From positions 1 through 64,000 of the forward strand of contig CAJWSY010000001.1 of NCBI GenBank assembly GCA_913045935.1: DNA of 64,000 nucleotides, read 5' to 3'. Source of the DNA: an uncultured Chloroflexota bacterium (GTDB taxonomy: Bacteria; Chloroflexota; Dehalococcoidia; Lucifugimonadales; GCA-002694895). Below, piece after piece: positions 49,637-59,592 of the stretch; the stretch's first letter is position 1; every line of letters begins with the position of its first letter. The position numbers and the translations under genes were made by a program. Below the pieces are notes generated by a model. That model did no database searches. It saw only the letters and a program-made list of their open reading frames with translations, and was not told where the DNA came from.

Positions 49637-51181
49637 CTATGAATACATTTCCCTAAGATCTTTCTTTAGAATTTTGCCCATTGAATTTCTTGGTAATTTG
49701 TCTACAAATATTATTTGTTCGGGACGTTTGTAGCCTGACAACTTATCTTTACAAAAATCAAATATTACATTTTTATCAACAAGATCTCCATCTTTCAATA
49801 CAATAACAGCTACTACTACTTCACCCCATTGCTCATCAGGCAATCCTATTACAGCAACTTCAGATATATTTTTATGTCCATATATTATTTGTTCGATTTC
49901 TTCAGGAGAAATCATCTCTCCGCCTCTTTTAATAAAATCTTTGGCTCTACCTGAAAGAAAAATATACCCAGCATCATCAATATATCCTAGATCTCCTGTA
50001 TATAGCCATCCATTTATCAAAACAGAATTAGTTTCTTTTTCATTGTTCCAATAACCTGTCATAATTCTATCTCCCTTTGCTATTATTTCGCCTATAACAA
50101 AAGAATCTACTTCTTCAGAATTATCATCAACTATTTTAACTTCCACATCAGGAAGTGGTTTGCCTATAGAGGTAAGTCTTTTTAATTTTAATTCTTTTTC
50201 TTTTTCTGTTCCAAATATTTTATGATCATCCGGTCCTAAAGAAGTTATTGTTGCTGCTGTCTCTGTTTGACCAAATGCATTAATAAAATTTGTTCCAGGA
50301 AATTTTGAAATTGCTTCTTCTAATACACTGATAGGCATAGGTGCAGCTCCGTAAGTTATAACGTCTAGTGATTGATAATTATAATTTGTAAATTCGGGGC
50401 TATCTATAATTTGTTTTAACATAGTTGGAACAAGCATAACTCGATTAACGTTGAATTTTTCTACTGACTTCATCCATTCGACAGCTTCAAATTGGTCCTG
50501 GATAACCGTAGTTCGGGCTGAGTAAATCCCAGAGATTAAAGTTTGAATTCCCGCAACATGATATAGCGGAACGGAAAGTAAATTTACTTCATTAAATTCA
50601 GGATCTGGAGGATTAAGATTATTTAAAGCAAAATCACAAAAACTGGAATGATTAAGTATAACGGCTTTTGGTGTACTAGTTGTACCTGCAGTATAAACTA
50701 ACAAGGCTAAAGAATTATTATTATCGCTTTCTATCAAAGAGTTATATGTATTATCTAAATTATTAATACCTAACCAAGGATCAGAAAATTCATCATCAAT
50801 ACTTACACAAATAGGTTTGCAATTAGACTTTGATATAGCAGAATCAATCAAATCATGGTAACGAGTACCGGCAAATATTATATTTGGATTGCTATCATTT
50901 AACATAAATTCTAATTCTTCAGCCTTTGATCTATAATTTATAGGAACCACCACAGCTCCAATATTGCATGCAGCAAAAACAATTTTTACCCAATCAACAG
51001 TATTAGTATGAAAATAAAAAATTCTATCCCCATTTTTCACTCCAAGATTCAGTAATATATTTGAAAAGCTTAAGACCTCAGTTTGCAATTCACCAAATGT
51101 TAGCGAATTGTTTTTATATATAAATCCTTTTCGTTCAGGACAAATTGATGCTGATATTTCTAATAAATCATTTATGTTCAA
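49637..51181 (-). CDS. AMP-forming acyl-CoA synthetase
   Basis: LVYTAGTTSTPKAVILNHSS, NAFGQTETAATIT, YTGDLGYIDDAGYIFLSGRAKDFIKRGGEMISPEEIE. Confidence 0.93.
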   Translation of the reverse strand: MNINDLLEISASICPERKGFIYKNNSLTFGELQTEVLSFSNILLNLGVKNGDRIFYFHTNTVDWVKIVFAACNIGAVVVPINYRSKAEELEFMLNDSNPNIIFAGTRYHDLIDSAISKSNCKPICVSIDDEFSDPWLGINNLDNTYNSLIESDNNNSLALLVYTAGTTSTPKAVILNHSSFCDFALNNLNPPDPEFNEVNLLSVPLYHVAGIQTLISGIYSARTTVIQDQFEAVEWMKSVEKFNVNRVMLVPTMLKQIIDSPEFTNYNYQSLDVITYGAAPMPISVLEEAISKFPGTNFINAFGQTETAATITSLGPDDHKIFGTEKEKELKLKRLTSIGKPLPDVEVKIVDDNSEEVDSFVIGEIIAKGDRIMTGYWNNEKETNSVLINGWLYTGDLGYIDDAGYIFLSGRAKDFIKRGGEMISPEEIEQIIYGHKNISEVAVIGLPDEQWGEVVVAVIVLKDGDLVDKNVIFDFCKDKLSGYKRPEQIIFVDKLPRNSMGKILKKDLREMYS

Positions 51182-51189
51182 TTATTCAC

Positions 51190-51900
51190 CTAGTTTACTT
51201 CTGAATATATTTTTTCAAGTTGCTCTGATAAAAATATATTTTCATCTGAGCTAACTCGTAATAAATTTTTTACATTTTTTATTCTATTTAATTCAATATT
51301 TTCTATATTTTGGCTAAATTCATCAACTTTTTTCAACAGTAAATCGTAGTCATGAGAATGAAAATTTACTATTCCATAATCATAAGCTTTATAAACATCT
51401 ACAGGTTGAGCAAATAATAGTATTTCTTTTGCAACAGATATGGATGTTTTTTTCAATAATGTCTGAGTGCCTCCAGAAATAGGAGTAATAGATAATTCAA
51501 CTTCTGGCATCTTAAATATTGTACTTTGGTGAGAAAAAACAAAATCCGATAACAATACGATTTCAAATCCTGATCCAACCACCCATCCTTGTGTGATACA
51601 AATTATAGGTTTGTTAAAATTATACAAATCTTTCCATAGTGTGTTTTCCTTTGATATCAAATTAGATTCTATGATAGAGGGATAACTATTAAATTCTGAC
51701 AAATCCGCTCCAACACAAAAATTGTTAGACTCAGATTTTATAACTACAATTTTAATATCATTATCTAAATTGCAAGCATTAAGGATTTCTGAAAATTCGT
51801 ATCTCATTTCTATGCTAAGTGCGTTGTTTTTTTTAGGATTATTAAAAATAATATTTCCAACATTTTTAACTTTATTGAATTTCATATATTTCCAATACAT
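51190..51900 (-). CDS. Enoyl-CoA hydratase/isomerase family protein
   Basis: NNALSIEMRYEFSEIL, FCVGADLSEF, QGWVVGSGFEIVLLSDFVFS. Confidence 0.85.
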   Translation of the reverse strand: MYWKYMKFNKVKNVGNIIFNNPKKNNALSIEMRYEFSEILNACNLDNDIKIVVIKSESNNFCVGADLSEFNSYPSIIESNLISKENTLWKDLYNFNKPIICITQGWVVGSGFEIVLLSDFVFSHQSTIFKMPEVELSITPISGGTQTLLKKTSISVAKEILLFAQPVDVYKAYDYGIVNFHSHDYDLLLKKVDEFSQNIENIELNRIKNVKNLLRVSSDENIFLSEQLEKIYSEVN

Positions 51901-52641
51901 TTATTCACCTAAGTATGGTTTACGTTTTTTTCTATTTTTAAATGCATTAATAGATTGTTTTCGATCGTGGCTATTTAAAAGGATAGAATATAAATCATTT
52001 TCGCTATTCATCCCTTGCATGGTATTAGTACTCAAATTAAAGTTAATTGCATTTTTTGTAAATTGCATAGCCAAAGGTGAATTCTTAGATAAATTCAATA
52101 ATTTTTCATCTAATGTTAAATTAAGATTACTATCTTCAACTAATTCATTAATTAAACCAATTTTTAATGCAGCTTTGCTATCGTATGTTTTACCAAACAT
52201 AATCATTTGTTTAGCTTGATTTAAACCAATAATTCTTGGAAGTAATCTTGTTGCGCCATCAAATTGCATGTTGTAATCATACATCTGAGACATTCTGAAA
52301 AATGAATTAACTCCAGCTATTCTATAATCCATAGGTAACGTTAACTCTAATAATCTATTGGACACATCTCCATTTATTAAACCAATAACAGGTTTTTTTA
52401 TATTGATAATTAAATTAGTTAAACTAAAATTATCTATTAATTCTCTAGAATCTAAATTTAAAATTTGTTTTACATTAGTCAAATCAAATCCTACAACCCA
52501 AATATTTTTATCAGTGTTAATTTCAGTAATAATAGACTGTAAATTGTGATGTATTAATTCTGGAGAAAATTCTTCATCATTTATTGTAATCACAATATAA
52601 TTATCTTTGTTTTTAATAGATATTTGTTCTTTATCATTCAT
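51901..52641 (-). CDS. Enoyl-CoA hydratase/isomerase family protein, divergent
   Basis: KKPVIGLINGDVSNRLLELTLPMDYRIAG, LARIIGLNQAKQMIMFGKTYDSKAALKIGLINELV-type pattern. Confidence 0.75.
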   Translation of the reverse strand: MNDKEQISIKNKDNYIVITINDEEFSPELIHHNLQSIITEINTDKNIWVVGFDLTNVKQILNLDSRELIDNFSLTNLIINIKKPVIGLINGDVSNRLLELTLPMDYRIAGVNSFFRMSQMYDYNMQFDGATRLLPRIIGLNQAKQMIMFGKTYDSKAALKIGLINELVEDSNLNLTLDEKLLNLSKNSPLAMQFTKNAINFNLSTNTMQGMNSENDLYSILLNSHDRKQSINAFKNRKKRKPYLGE

Positions 52642-53479
52642 GTTTAATTATATTCAACCTATTTGTTACATATTCAATAGAAGGTATGCCATTAATACCT
52701 AAATTTTCCACAACAAAACTTGCTGCGCAATTGGCAATATTTACTGCAAATTCAATGCTCTTAGTCTTATAATAATAAACTAACAAATATAAAGCAAAAA
52801 TATCGCCTGCACCCGTAGGATCCAATACCCTGTTTGGTGTATAGGAATTGAATTTTGCAGATTTATTGTAATCAGAGTATATTTTAGCCCCTCTTTCCGA
52901 TAAAGTAACTGCAATATATTTTACGTAATTAAATAAATATTTTTTATCCATATAATCATCTTCTTCTTCAGAATATGAAATCAAATCTATATCATGAAAA
53001 TTTTCATTTAATGAAATCTTTTTTAAACAAATTTCCGATTTTTTATTCAGATGTCTTGTAAGCCCTTGGGGGGATAATAAAGAAATTTCATAATCAAAAT
53101 TGTTTCTTACGTTTAAATCTAATTCATTGAAAATCGGTGCGATCATTAGCATTTTAGTTTTTATTTTACTTGTCAAATTTAGATTAATTTTCTTTGTATA
53201 ATTCTTGATAATTCCCTTCCTGATTTTTTTTTCGTAATTCCATACAAACTCTGTGTTGCTTTCACTATTTACACAATAAATATCTAATTGATCATGATTT
53301 GGCAAATCTAATTCAGAAATTGAATGATTACTTATTATCAATGTTTTCAACCCCATCATTGCTGATCCTATTCCAGCGTAAATACTAGAACCTCCAACAT
53401 TAAAAGTTGAATTGTATTCAAAAAAATCTTTAGTTATATTACCTACTATAACAACATCATATGAATTTCGAAAAATCAA
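52634..53479 (-). CDS. PfkB-family carbohydrate kinase
   Basis: FNVGGSSIYAGIGSAMMG, VTLSERGAKIY, DPTGAGDIFALYLLVYY. Confidence 0.85.
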   Translation of the reverse strand: MIFRNSYDVVIVGNITKDFFEYNSTFNVGGSSIYAGIGSAMMGLKTLIISNHSISELDLPNHDQLDIYCVNSESNTEFVWNYEKKIRKGIIKNYTKKINLNLTSKIKTKMLMIAPIFNELDLNVRNNFDYEISLLSPQGLTRHLNKKSEICLKKISLNENFHDIDLISYSEEEDDYMDKKYLFNYVKYIAVTLSERGAKIYSDYNKSAKFNSYTPNRVLDPTGAGDIFALYLLVYYYKTKSIEFAVNIANCAASFVVENLGINGIPSIEYVTNRLNIIKHE

Positions 53480-53494
53480 ATTACGTAAAAACTT

Positions 53495-54133
53495 TTATTT
53501 TAATTTCAAAACAACGTGTCTATCTCTACCGTAATCCTCACTCTCAGACACTATTTTTTTGTGATCAGAAAAATATCTATGGACATATCTTCTGTCAAAA
53601 GAAGGCATTGGATCGAGAGCAACTTTCTTTTTTGTTTTCAAAACTTTAGATTCCATTTTTTTTGATAATTGAAACAAATTATTTAGTTTTTTTTCAATAT
53701 AACCCTCAACATCTAATGAAACTAATTGGTCTCTTTTGTTTAATTTTTTTTGAATCATCAAGTTTGTCAAATACTGCAAGGATCTCAATGTTTCTCCTCG
53801 TCTACCAATAATTAATGCAGCATCTTCTCCATCTAGAGATATTATTGAATCAGATATTTTATCATTATTAATTAATTTGGTTGTAATGGTCATATCTGAT
53901 TCTAAAAATCCTAATATATTTCTTAGAATTTCATAAGCAATTTGAATATTTTCGGAAACATCTGATTTTTTTTCAACTTTAACTTTTGCTTCCTCGTTAC
54001 CAAACCCTAATAGTCCACTTTTACCTCTACTAATAACTTTAATTTCTACTTCTTCTCTGCTTGCGTTTAGTTCTACTAGTGCGATGTCTATTGCTTCTTC
54101 TATTGTTTTTCCTGTTGTTTCTATCACTCTCAT
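53495..54133 (-). CDS. jag: Jag/KhpB-like RNA-binding protein (KH + R3H)
   Basis: GKTIEEAIDIALVELNASREEVEIKVISRGKSGLLGFGNEEAKV, IIGRRGETLRSLQYL; start set at MRVIETTGKT. Confidence 0.85.
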   Translation of the reverse strand: MRVIETTGKTIEEAIDIALVELNASREEVEIKVISRGKSGLLGFGNEEAKVKVEKKSDVSENIQIAYEILRNILGFLESDMTITTKLINNDKISDSIISLDGEDAALIIGRRGETLRSLQYLTNLMIQKKLNKRDQLVSLDVEGYIEKKLNNLFQLSKKMESKVLKTKKKVALDPMPSFDRRYVHRYFSDHKKIVSESEDYGRDRHVVLKLK

Positions 54134-54962
54134 TTTCGTCCTCAACTTGAATAATTTTATTATCTTCAATTTCATTTTCTAAATCTTTATCTTCATCGAT
54201 CAATTTTGAATTCAAATTAAAAAGATTCTGAATTTTTCCAGTTATGATCAACTGAATAACTGTACCAATAACATTTGATATTAACCAATATAATGCCAAA
54301 CCACTTGGAAAGCTCAGCGTGAAGTATCCAAGTAATATAGGCATAAACCATAACATCATTCTATTAGTAGATTTTTGCCTTTCATCTATTGCAGGTGTGG
54401 CTGTGGTTTTTTGCATAAAAAATGTAGATGCTCCAACTAATAACGGTAAAAATATTTTTGTGTATATATCTGCTGATCCAACAATGATTTCCAAATTTAG
54501 CCATAAAAATTGACCGTCAATAGGAATAGCTTGATTTATCAATGGAATAAATCCATAAATCGAATCATATAATTGGCTTAAGTTTTCTGGATTAGAAGGT
54601 AATGTGATATACAACGCCTGGTACAATCCAATAAAAATGGGCATTTGAATTACTAGTGGACCTAAACAACCAACAGGATTTATTCCTTGTTGCCTGTAGA
54701 TATTCATAGTCTCTTGAGATATTCTTTGTCTATCATCCTTGTATTTTTCTTGTATTGCTTTTATTTTAGGTTGTATAAGAGACATAGCTTTCATTTGACG
54801 AGTTTGTCTAATTGATAAAGGAAACATAGCCATCCTAATAAGTACAGTAAAAGATATAATGCTTAATCCAAAGCTATTTCCAAGTAATATATAAAGCAAG
54901 ATCAAACTATTGACCATTGGTCTAATAAAAACTAAATTCCATATGTCTGCAAATATTTCCAT
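54039..54962 (-). CDS. yidC: Membrane protein insertase YidC/Oxa1
   Basis: RQTRQMKAMSLIQPKIKAIQEKYKDDRQRISQETMNIYRQQGINPVGCLGPLVIQMPIFIGLYQAL; basic C-tail. Confidence 0.95.
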   Translation of the reverse strand: MEIFADIWNLVFIRPMVNSLILLYILLGNSFGLSIISFTVLIRMAMFPLSIRQTRQMKAMSLIQPKIKAIQEKYKDDRQRISQETMNIYRQQGINPVGCLGPLVIQMPIFIGLYQALYITLPSNPENLSQLYDSIYGFIPLINQAIPIDGQFLWLNLEIIVGSADIYTKIFLPLLVGASTFFMQKTTATPAIDERQKSTNRMMLWFMPILLGYFTLSFPSGLALYWLISNVIGTVIQLIITGKIQNLFNLNSKLIDEDKDLENEIEDNKIIQVEDENESDRNNRKNNRRSNRHRTSRTKRKQRRSRN

Positions 54963-54977
54963 AACTATCCTAAATAA

Positions 54978-56153
54978 TTAACAAGAAGGGTCCCAATCCT
55001 CTTCATTTCTATCATCATTTTCTCGTGTAAAAAATGGTTTCTGCCATAATTCATCAGGATTACCATTCTTTTTTATGTTAAAACCTCTCAAAGATCCATC
55101 AGATACTTGAATAAATATGTTATTCTCATGAACTTCAATAGAAGAGTAAATCTTTTTATCAATATTACAAGTTCCTAATTTTCTTTTTGAATCTTTGTGA
55201 ATGACTAATAATTCTCCATTTTTTGTTACAAAAATCAAAAAATCGTCGATTACCACTGGAGATGAGACTATTGGACTTTTTGTCTCGTATTTCCATTTAA
55301 TTTGTCCAGTATTTTTATTCAAAGCATATATACTTCCGTCTAAATTTGGAGCGTAAACTATATCTGTATTTATTACTGGAGCAGTCCAAAACCAACCTTT
55401 TGAATCATCAAACTCCCATATCAAATTACCGTTTTTAGCATTTATCGAATAAAATTTTCTATTTAAAGTACCAAAGTAAATTTGATTATTTTCTAATATC
55501 GGAGAACCAACTATACTAGATTTGGTATCAAATTCCCAATTAAGATTGCATTGATTGTTGATGGAGTACATATTACCATCCATAGAACCAAAAATAATTT
55601 GTTGATTTAGCTCATCATATACAGGAGTATTCCAAATTGCTTCCTCAGCTTGATATGAGCATACAGGATCAAACATCTCTAATTTGTTATATTTAAATAT
55701 TAACAATTCCCCATTTGATGCCGGTACATATATTAAATCTTCGTGAGAAACAATATTTCCGACTATCATGGGGCCATAATTTTCTTCAGATAATAATACC
55801 TTCTCTTCTATATCTTGCAAGGATACTTCATCTAATCCTGTTTGTTTATTAAATCCTAATATTTTACCTGCAGATGTGCCGATAAAAGTTTTGTTATCAT
55901 AAATAAAAGGTTTAGAATAAATCGCTTTTGCAACAAACCTTCTGTCTTCGTCGTCTAAAGAAACTGCTCTCCAATTCTCACTGCCGCTATCTATGTTTAC
56001 TGAAATCAACTCTCCATCAATAGTTGCAACATATACATTTCCTTCATCAACTAAAGGTGTTGACCAGCCTGAACCCTGAAATCTGTCAGCTGTACAAGCA
56101 ACAAAGCTCAAAATAACAAATGCAGATGTAATTATTCTCTTAATATTACTCAT
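54978..56153 (-). CDS. PQQ-like beta-propeller lipoprotein
   Basis: LSFVACTADRF lipobox; repeated blades e.g. GDSGSENWR, NGNLIWEFDD, TGQIKWKYETKSPIVSSPVV. Confidence 0.85.
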   Translation of the reverse strand: MSNIKRIITSAFVILSFVACTADRFQGSGWSTPLVDEGNVYVATIDGELISVNIDSGSENWRAVSLDDEDRRFVAKAIYSKPFIYDNKTFIGTSAGKILGFNKQTGLDEVSLQDIEEKVLLSEENYGPMIVGNIVSHEDLIYVPASNGELLIFKYNKLEMFDPVCSYQAEEAIWNTPVYDELNQQIIFGSMDGNMYSINNQCNLNWEFDTKSSIVGSPILENNQIYFGTLNRKFYSINAKNGNLIWEFDDSKGWFWTAPVINTDIVYAPNLDGSIYALNKNTGQIKWKYETKSPIVSSPVVIDDFLIFVTKNGELLVIHKDSKRKLGTCNIDKKIYSSIEVHENNIFIQVSDGSLRGFNIKKNGNPDELWQKPFFTRENDDRNEEDWDPSC

Positions 56154-56359
56154 TTTACTGGATCGTACTCCCTACTATTAAATGGATTACATTTAATTAA
56201 TCTTTTAACAACAAGAAAGGATGCCTTTAAAAAATTATGTCTATTTAAGGCATCAATTGCATACTGGGAGCAAGTTGGTAAATACCTGCATGAACTAGGC
56301 AAATACTGAGATATAGCCTGTTGGTAAAACTTTATTATTAATATTGATATAGATTTCAT
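56150..56359 (-). CDS. yidD: Membrane protein insertion efficiency factor YidD
   Basis: LIIKFYQQAISQYLPSSCRYLPTCSQYAIDAL. Confidence 0.93.
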   Translation of the reverse strand: MKSISILIIKFYQQAISQYLPSSCRYLPTCSQYAIDALNRHNFLKASFLVVKRLIKCNPFNSREYDPVK

Positions 56360-56375
56360 TTGTTTTATTAGTCTT

Positions 56376-56720
56376 TCATCTAGAGGTTAATCCTGCGCTT
56401 GTTAATAAACGATTTAACTCTTCTTCGATTATACTAAACTTGGATTCCTTTGATTTTTTTCTTGCCATAATTACTATATCGTTACCATAGATGATATTAG
56501 CATTACGGATAATAGACCTTATTCTCCTCGTTATTTTATTTCTTTGTACGGAATTACCGTAATTTTTTACTGAAGATATCCCTACTCGAGTATACTTTTG
56601 ACTATTTTTAACATATATGAGTATCAGATTATCAGATATTTTTTTCTTACCTGAAGACCAAACTAGTCTAAAATCAGTATTTTTTTTTAATCTTATTATT
56701 TGATTGTCATAGCCAATCAT
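56376..56720 (-). CDS. rnpA: Ribonuclease P protein component
   Basis: RLKKNTDFRLVWSSGKK, NSVQRNKITRRIRSIIR, between yidD and rpmH. Confidence 0.9.
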   Translation of the reverse strand: MIGYDNQIIRLKKNTDFRLVWSSGKKKISDNLILIYVKNSQKYTRVGISSVKNYGNSVQRNKITRRIRSIIRNANIIYGNDIVIMARKKSKESKFSIIEEELNRLLTSAGLTSR

Positions 56721-56737
56721 AAAATTCTCATGTTAAA

Positions 56738-56875
56738 TTAAGGTGACAATCTTGATCGTGATTTTGCCATCCTTCTCTTCAATACATTACGTCCAGATTT
56801 AGTTCGCATACGCGATCTAAATCCATGCACTCGGGCTCTTCTTCTTTTTTTAGGTTGATATGTTCTTTTTGCCAT
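56738..56875 (-). CDS. rpmH: 50S ribosomal protein L34
   Basis: Not in ORF track (45 aa). [45 protein letters not shown]. Confidence 0.95.
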   Translation of the reverse strand: MAKRTYQPKKRRRARVHGFRSRMRTKSGRNVLKRRMAKSRSRLSP

Positions 56876-56975
56876 AGTTTTATTTGCGAAAAAAGGATTA
56901 TATAAATCTTTACAATGATGGTCAATCTTATTTTACCTTCATAAATGTAAGATTAAAACAACTTATATACAAATA

Positions 56976-57680
56976 TTAATCAAAATATTCTTTTTGAATT
57001 GAAATTATATCTTTAATTGCTGATTCTGCCATTTCAGTAGCTTCTATTAATTGAGTTTTACTAAATGTCCCACTTTCTCCTGTCCCCTGAACCTCTATAA
57101 TATTACCCATATCATCCATAACAAAATTAAAATCAACGCTAGCTTGAAAATCTTCCTCGTAATTCAAATCTAATATAATTTCATTGTTTACTATTCCTAC
57201 ACTGATCGCAGCTATCAAATTAAAATTAATATTATTTGTTAAAACATTAGAACTCTGTAGTTTTGTTATTGAATTTCTAAGTGCAATAACACTTCCAATA
57301 ATGGAAGCCGTTCTTGTCCCTCCGTCAGCATTCAAAACATCACAATCAACTAAAAGTGAATTTTCTCCAATTTGATTTAAATCCACCACAGCCCTTAGGC
57401 TCCTTCCAATCAATCTTTGAATTTCTTTACTTCTACCACTGTTTGTATTATTTCTGCTAACTCTTGAATTTGTTGATCCGGGCATCATAGAATATTCTGC
57501 AGTAATCCATCCTTGACCTGTACCTTTCAGAAAATGAGGAACTTTATTTTCAAATCTTACGGCACAAACAACTTGCGTATTTCCCAAACTAATCAAACAA
57601 GAACCGTCTGATTGATATTGAATATTATTTTCAATCGAAATTTTTCTAAGTTCATTATTTTTTCTATTATCAATTCTCAT
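56976..57680 (-). CDS. rph: Ribonuclease PH
   Basis: GWITAEYSMMPGST, EIQRLIGRSLRAVVDL, CDVLNADGGTRTASI; start reset to MRIDNRKNNELR. Confidence 0.95.
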   Translation of the reverse strand: MRIDNRKNNELRKISIENNIQYQSDGSCLISLGNTQVVCAVRFENKVPHFLKGTGQGWITAEYSMMPGSTNSRVSRNNTNSGRSKEIQRLIGRSLRAVVDLNQIGENSLLVDCDVLNADGGTRTASIIGSVIALRNSITKLQSSNVLTNNINFNLIAAISVGIVNNEIILDLNYEEDFQASVDFNFVMDDMGNIIEVQGTGESGTFSKTQLIEATEMAESAIKDIISIQKEYFD

Positions 57681-57781
57681 CAATTCATCCTTAAATATAA
57701 CTATCGAAACACATATAAATAAATAGTATCCTATGTGATAATTATATAGTAAAAACAATATATATATTTAAATATTTAATT

Positions 57782-59590
57782 ATGGATCAAAATTTAATAA
57801 GAAATTTTTGTATTATTGCACACATTGATCATGGTAAATCCACCTTGGCCGACAGGTTAATTGAATTCACCAAGGGAGAAAAAGATGATAAAGACCAAAT
57901 TCTTGATACTATGGATCTTGAAAGAGAAAGAGGGATAACAATTAAATCTCAAGCAGTCAGCCTCCCATTCAATTTAGACAATAAAACAACTTATAATCTT
58001 AATTTAATAGATACTCCTGGGCATGTAGATTTTGCATCAGAGGTTTCTAGAAGTTTAAGATCATCTGATGGGGCAATATTATTAGTTGATGCTACGCAAG
58101 GCATACAAGCTCAAACTATTGCTAACACATACCTCGCTATCGACTTAGGGCTAACCATTATACCTGTGATCAATAAAATAGATTTACCATCTTCTCAAAC
58201 AAAATCCGTGACTGAAGAATTAATATCAACATTCGGATTTATTGAAGATGAAATATTGCATTGCTCGGCCAAGACAGGAGAAGGAGTAAAAGAATTACTT
58301 GAAAATATAATAAAAATCATTCCTCCTCCAAAAGGAGACCCTGGATTTACTAGAGCATTAGTTTTCGATTCAAAATATGATCAATACAAAGGAATTATTA
58401 ACTATGTGAGAATATTTGATGGAGAAATAAAATCTGGTGATAACCTGAGAACATTTAATTCTAAAAATGATTTTCTTGCCAATGAAGTTGGAATCTTCAC
58501 CCCAGAACAAACTAAAAAACATTCACTTAAATATGGACAAGTAGGATATATCTACACTGGATTAAAAGAATTCAAAACTTTACCTGTAGGAGAAACTATA
58601 TTTAATCTAAACAATGAAAATATTGAGCCATTAATTTCTAACCAAGAATTAAAACCCAAAGTATTTGCAGGTATGTTTCCATTAGACCCAAATGATTTTA
58701 TTGATTTAGAAGAAGCTCTTTCTAAACTTCAATTAAATGATGCTTCAATTTTGTATTCAAGAGAAACTTCTCAAGCTTTAGGTCCTGGTTTCAGGTGTGG
58801 GTTTTTAGGTGTTTTGCATATGGAGATAATTCAAGAAAGAGTAGAAAGAGAATATGGAATAGAAATTATTATGACTGCGCCAAGCGTTGAATATAAGATC
58901 ACATTAAAAAATGAAAAAACAATTTTAATAAATAATCCTTCCTCGGTAGAATTAGCTGACATAGAAAGTATTGAAGAACCTTGGATCAAAGCAACAATAA
59001 TTTGCCCTGATAAATTTATTGGTAAAATAATGGATCTAGTTACATCAAGAAGAGGAACTTCGTCAAATATTGAATATCTAAATACATCTGAAAACAAATC
59101 AAAAATTAATCGTATATTAATTTCATTTGAAATGCCTCTTGGGGAAATATTAGTTGGATTTTATGATCAACTAAAATCTGTTACACAAGGTTACGGATCT
59201 ATCGATTATGAAATTATTGGATTTAGAAAGTCTAATTTAGCAAAAGTGGACATACTAATTAATCAGGATAAAGTAGATTCACTTAGTACATTTATTTCAA
59301 AAGAAAAATCATACTATTATGGCCGTGAATTGGTTTCAAAATTAAAAGAACTAATTCCACGACAGTTGTTCGAAGTCCCAATACAAGCAGCTATTGGCTC
59401 AAAAATAATTGCAAGAGATAATGTGAAAGCACTAAGAAAAAATGTAACAGCAAAATGTTACGGAGGTGATATAACTAGAAAGAAAAAACTACTTGCAAAA
59501 CAAGCTGAAGGGAAAAAAAGGCTTAAAAAATTAGGAAGAGTTGAAATCCCTCAAGAAGCTTTTCTGTCTATTTTAAATATAGATCATTAA
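57782..59590 (+). CDS. lepA: Elongation factor 4 (LepA)
   Basis: IRNFCIIAHIDHGKSTLADRLIEFT, LNLIDTPGHVDFASEVSRSL, CYGGDITRKKKLLAKQAEGKKRLK. Confidence 0.97.
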   Translation: MDQNLIRNFCIIAHIDHGKSTLADRLIEFTKGEKDDKDQILDTMDLERERGITIKSQAVSLPFNLDNKTTYNLNLIDTPGHVDFASEVSRSLRSSDGAILLVDATQGIQAQTIANTYLAIDLGLTIIPVINKIDLPSSQTKSVTEELISTFGFIEDEILHCSAKTGEGVKELLENIIKIIPPPKGDPGFTRALVFDSKYDQYKGIINYVRIFDGEIKSGDNLRTFNSKNDFLANEVGIFTPEQTKKHSLKYGQVGYIYTGLKEFKTLPVGETIFNLNNENIEPLISNQELKPKVFAGMFPLDPNDFIDLEEALSKLQLNDASILYSRETSQALGPGFRCGFLGVLHMEIIQERVEREYGIEIIMTAPSVEYKITLKNEKTILINNPSSVELADIESIEEPWIKATIICPDKFIGKIMDLVTSRRGTSSNIEYLNTSENKSKINRILISFEMPLGEILVGFYDQLKSVTQGYGSIDYEIIGFRKSNLAKVDILINQDKVDSLSTFISKEKSYYYGRELVSKLKELIPRQLFEVPIQAAIGSKIIARDNVKALRKNVTAKCYGGDITRKKKLLAKQAEGKKRLKKLGRVEIPQEAFLSILNIDH

Positions 59591-59592
59591 AT

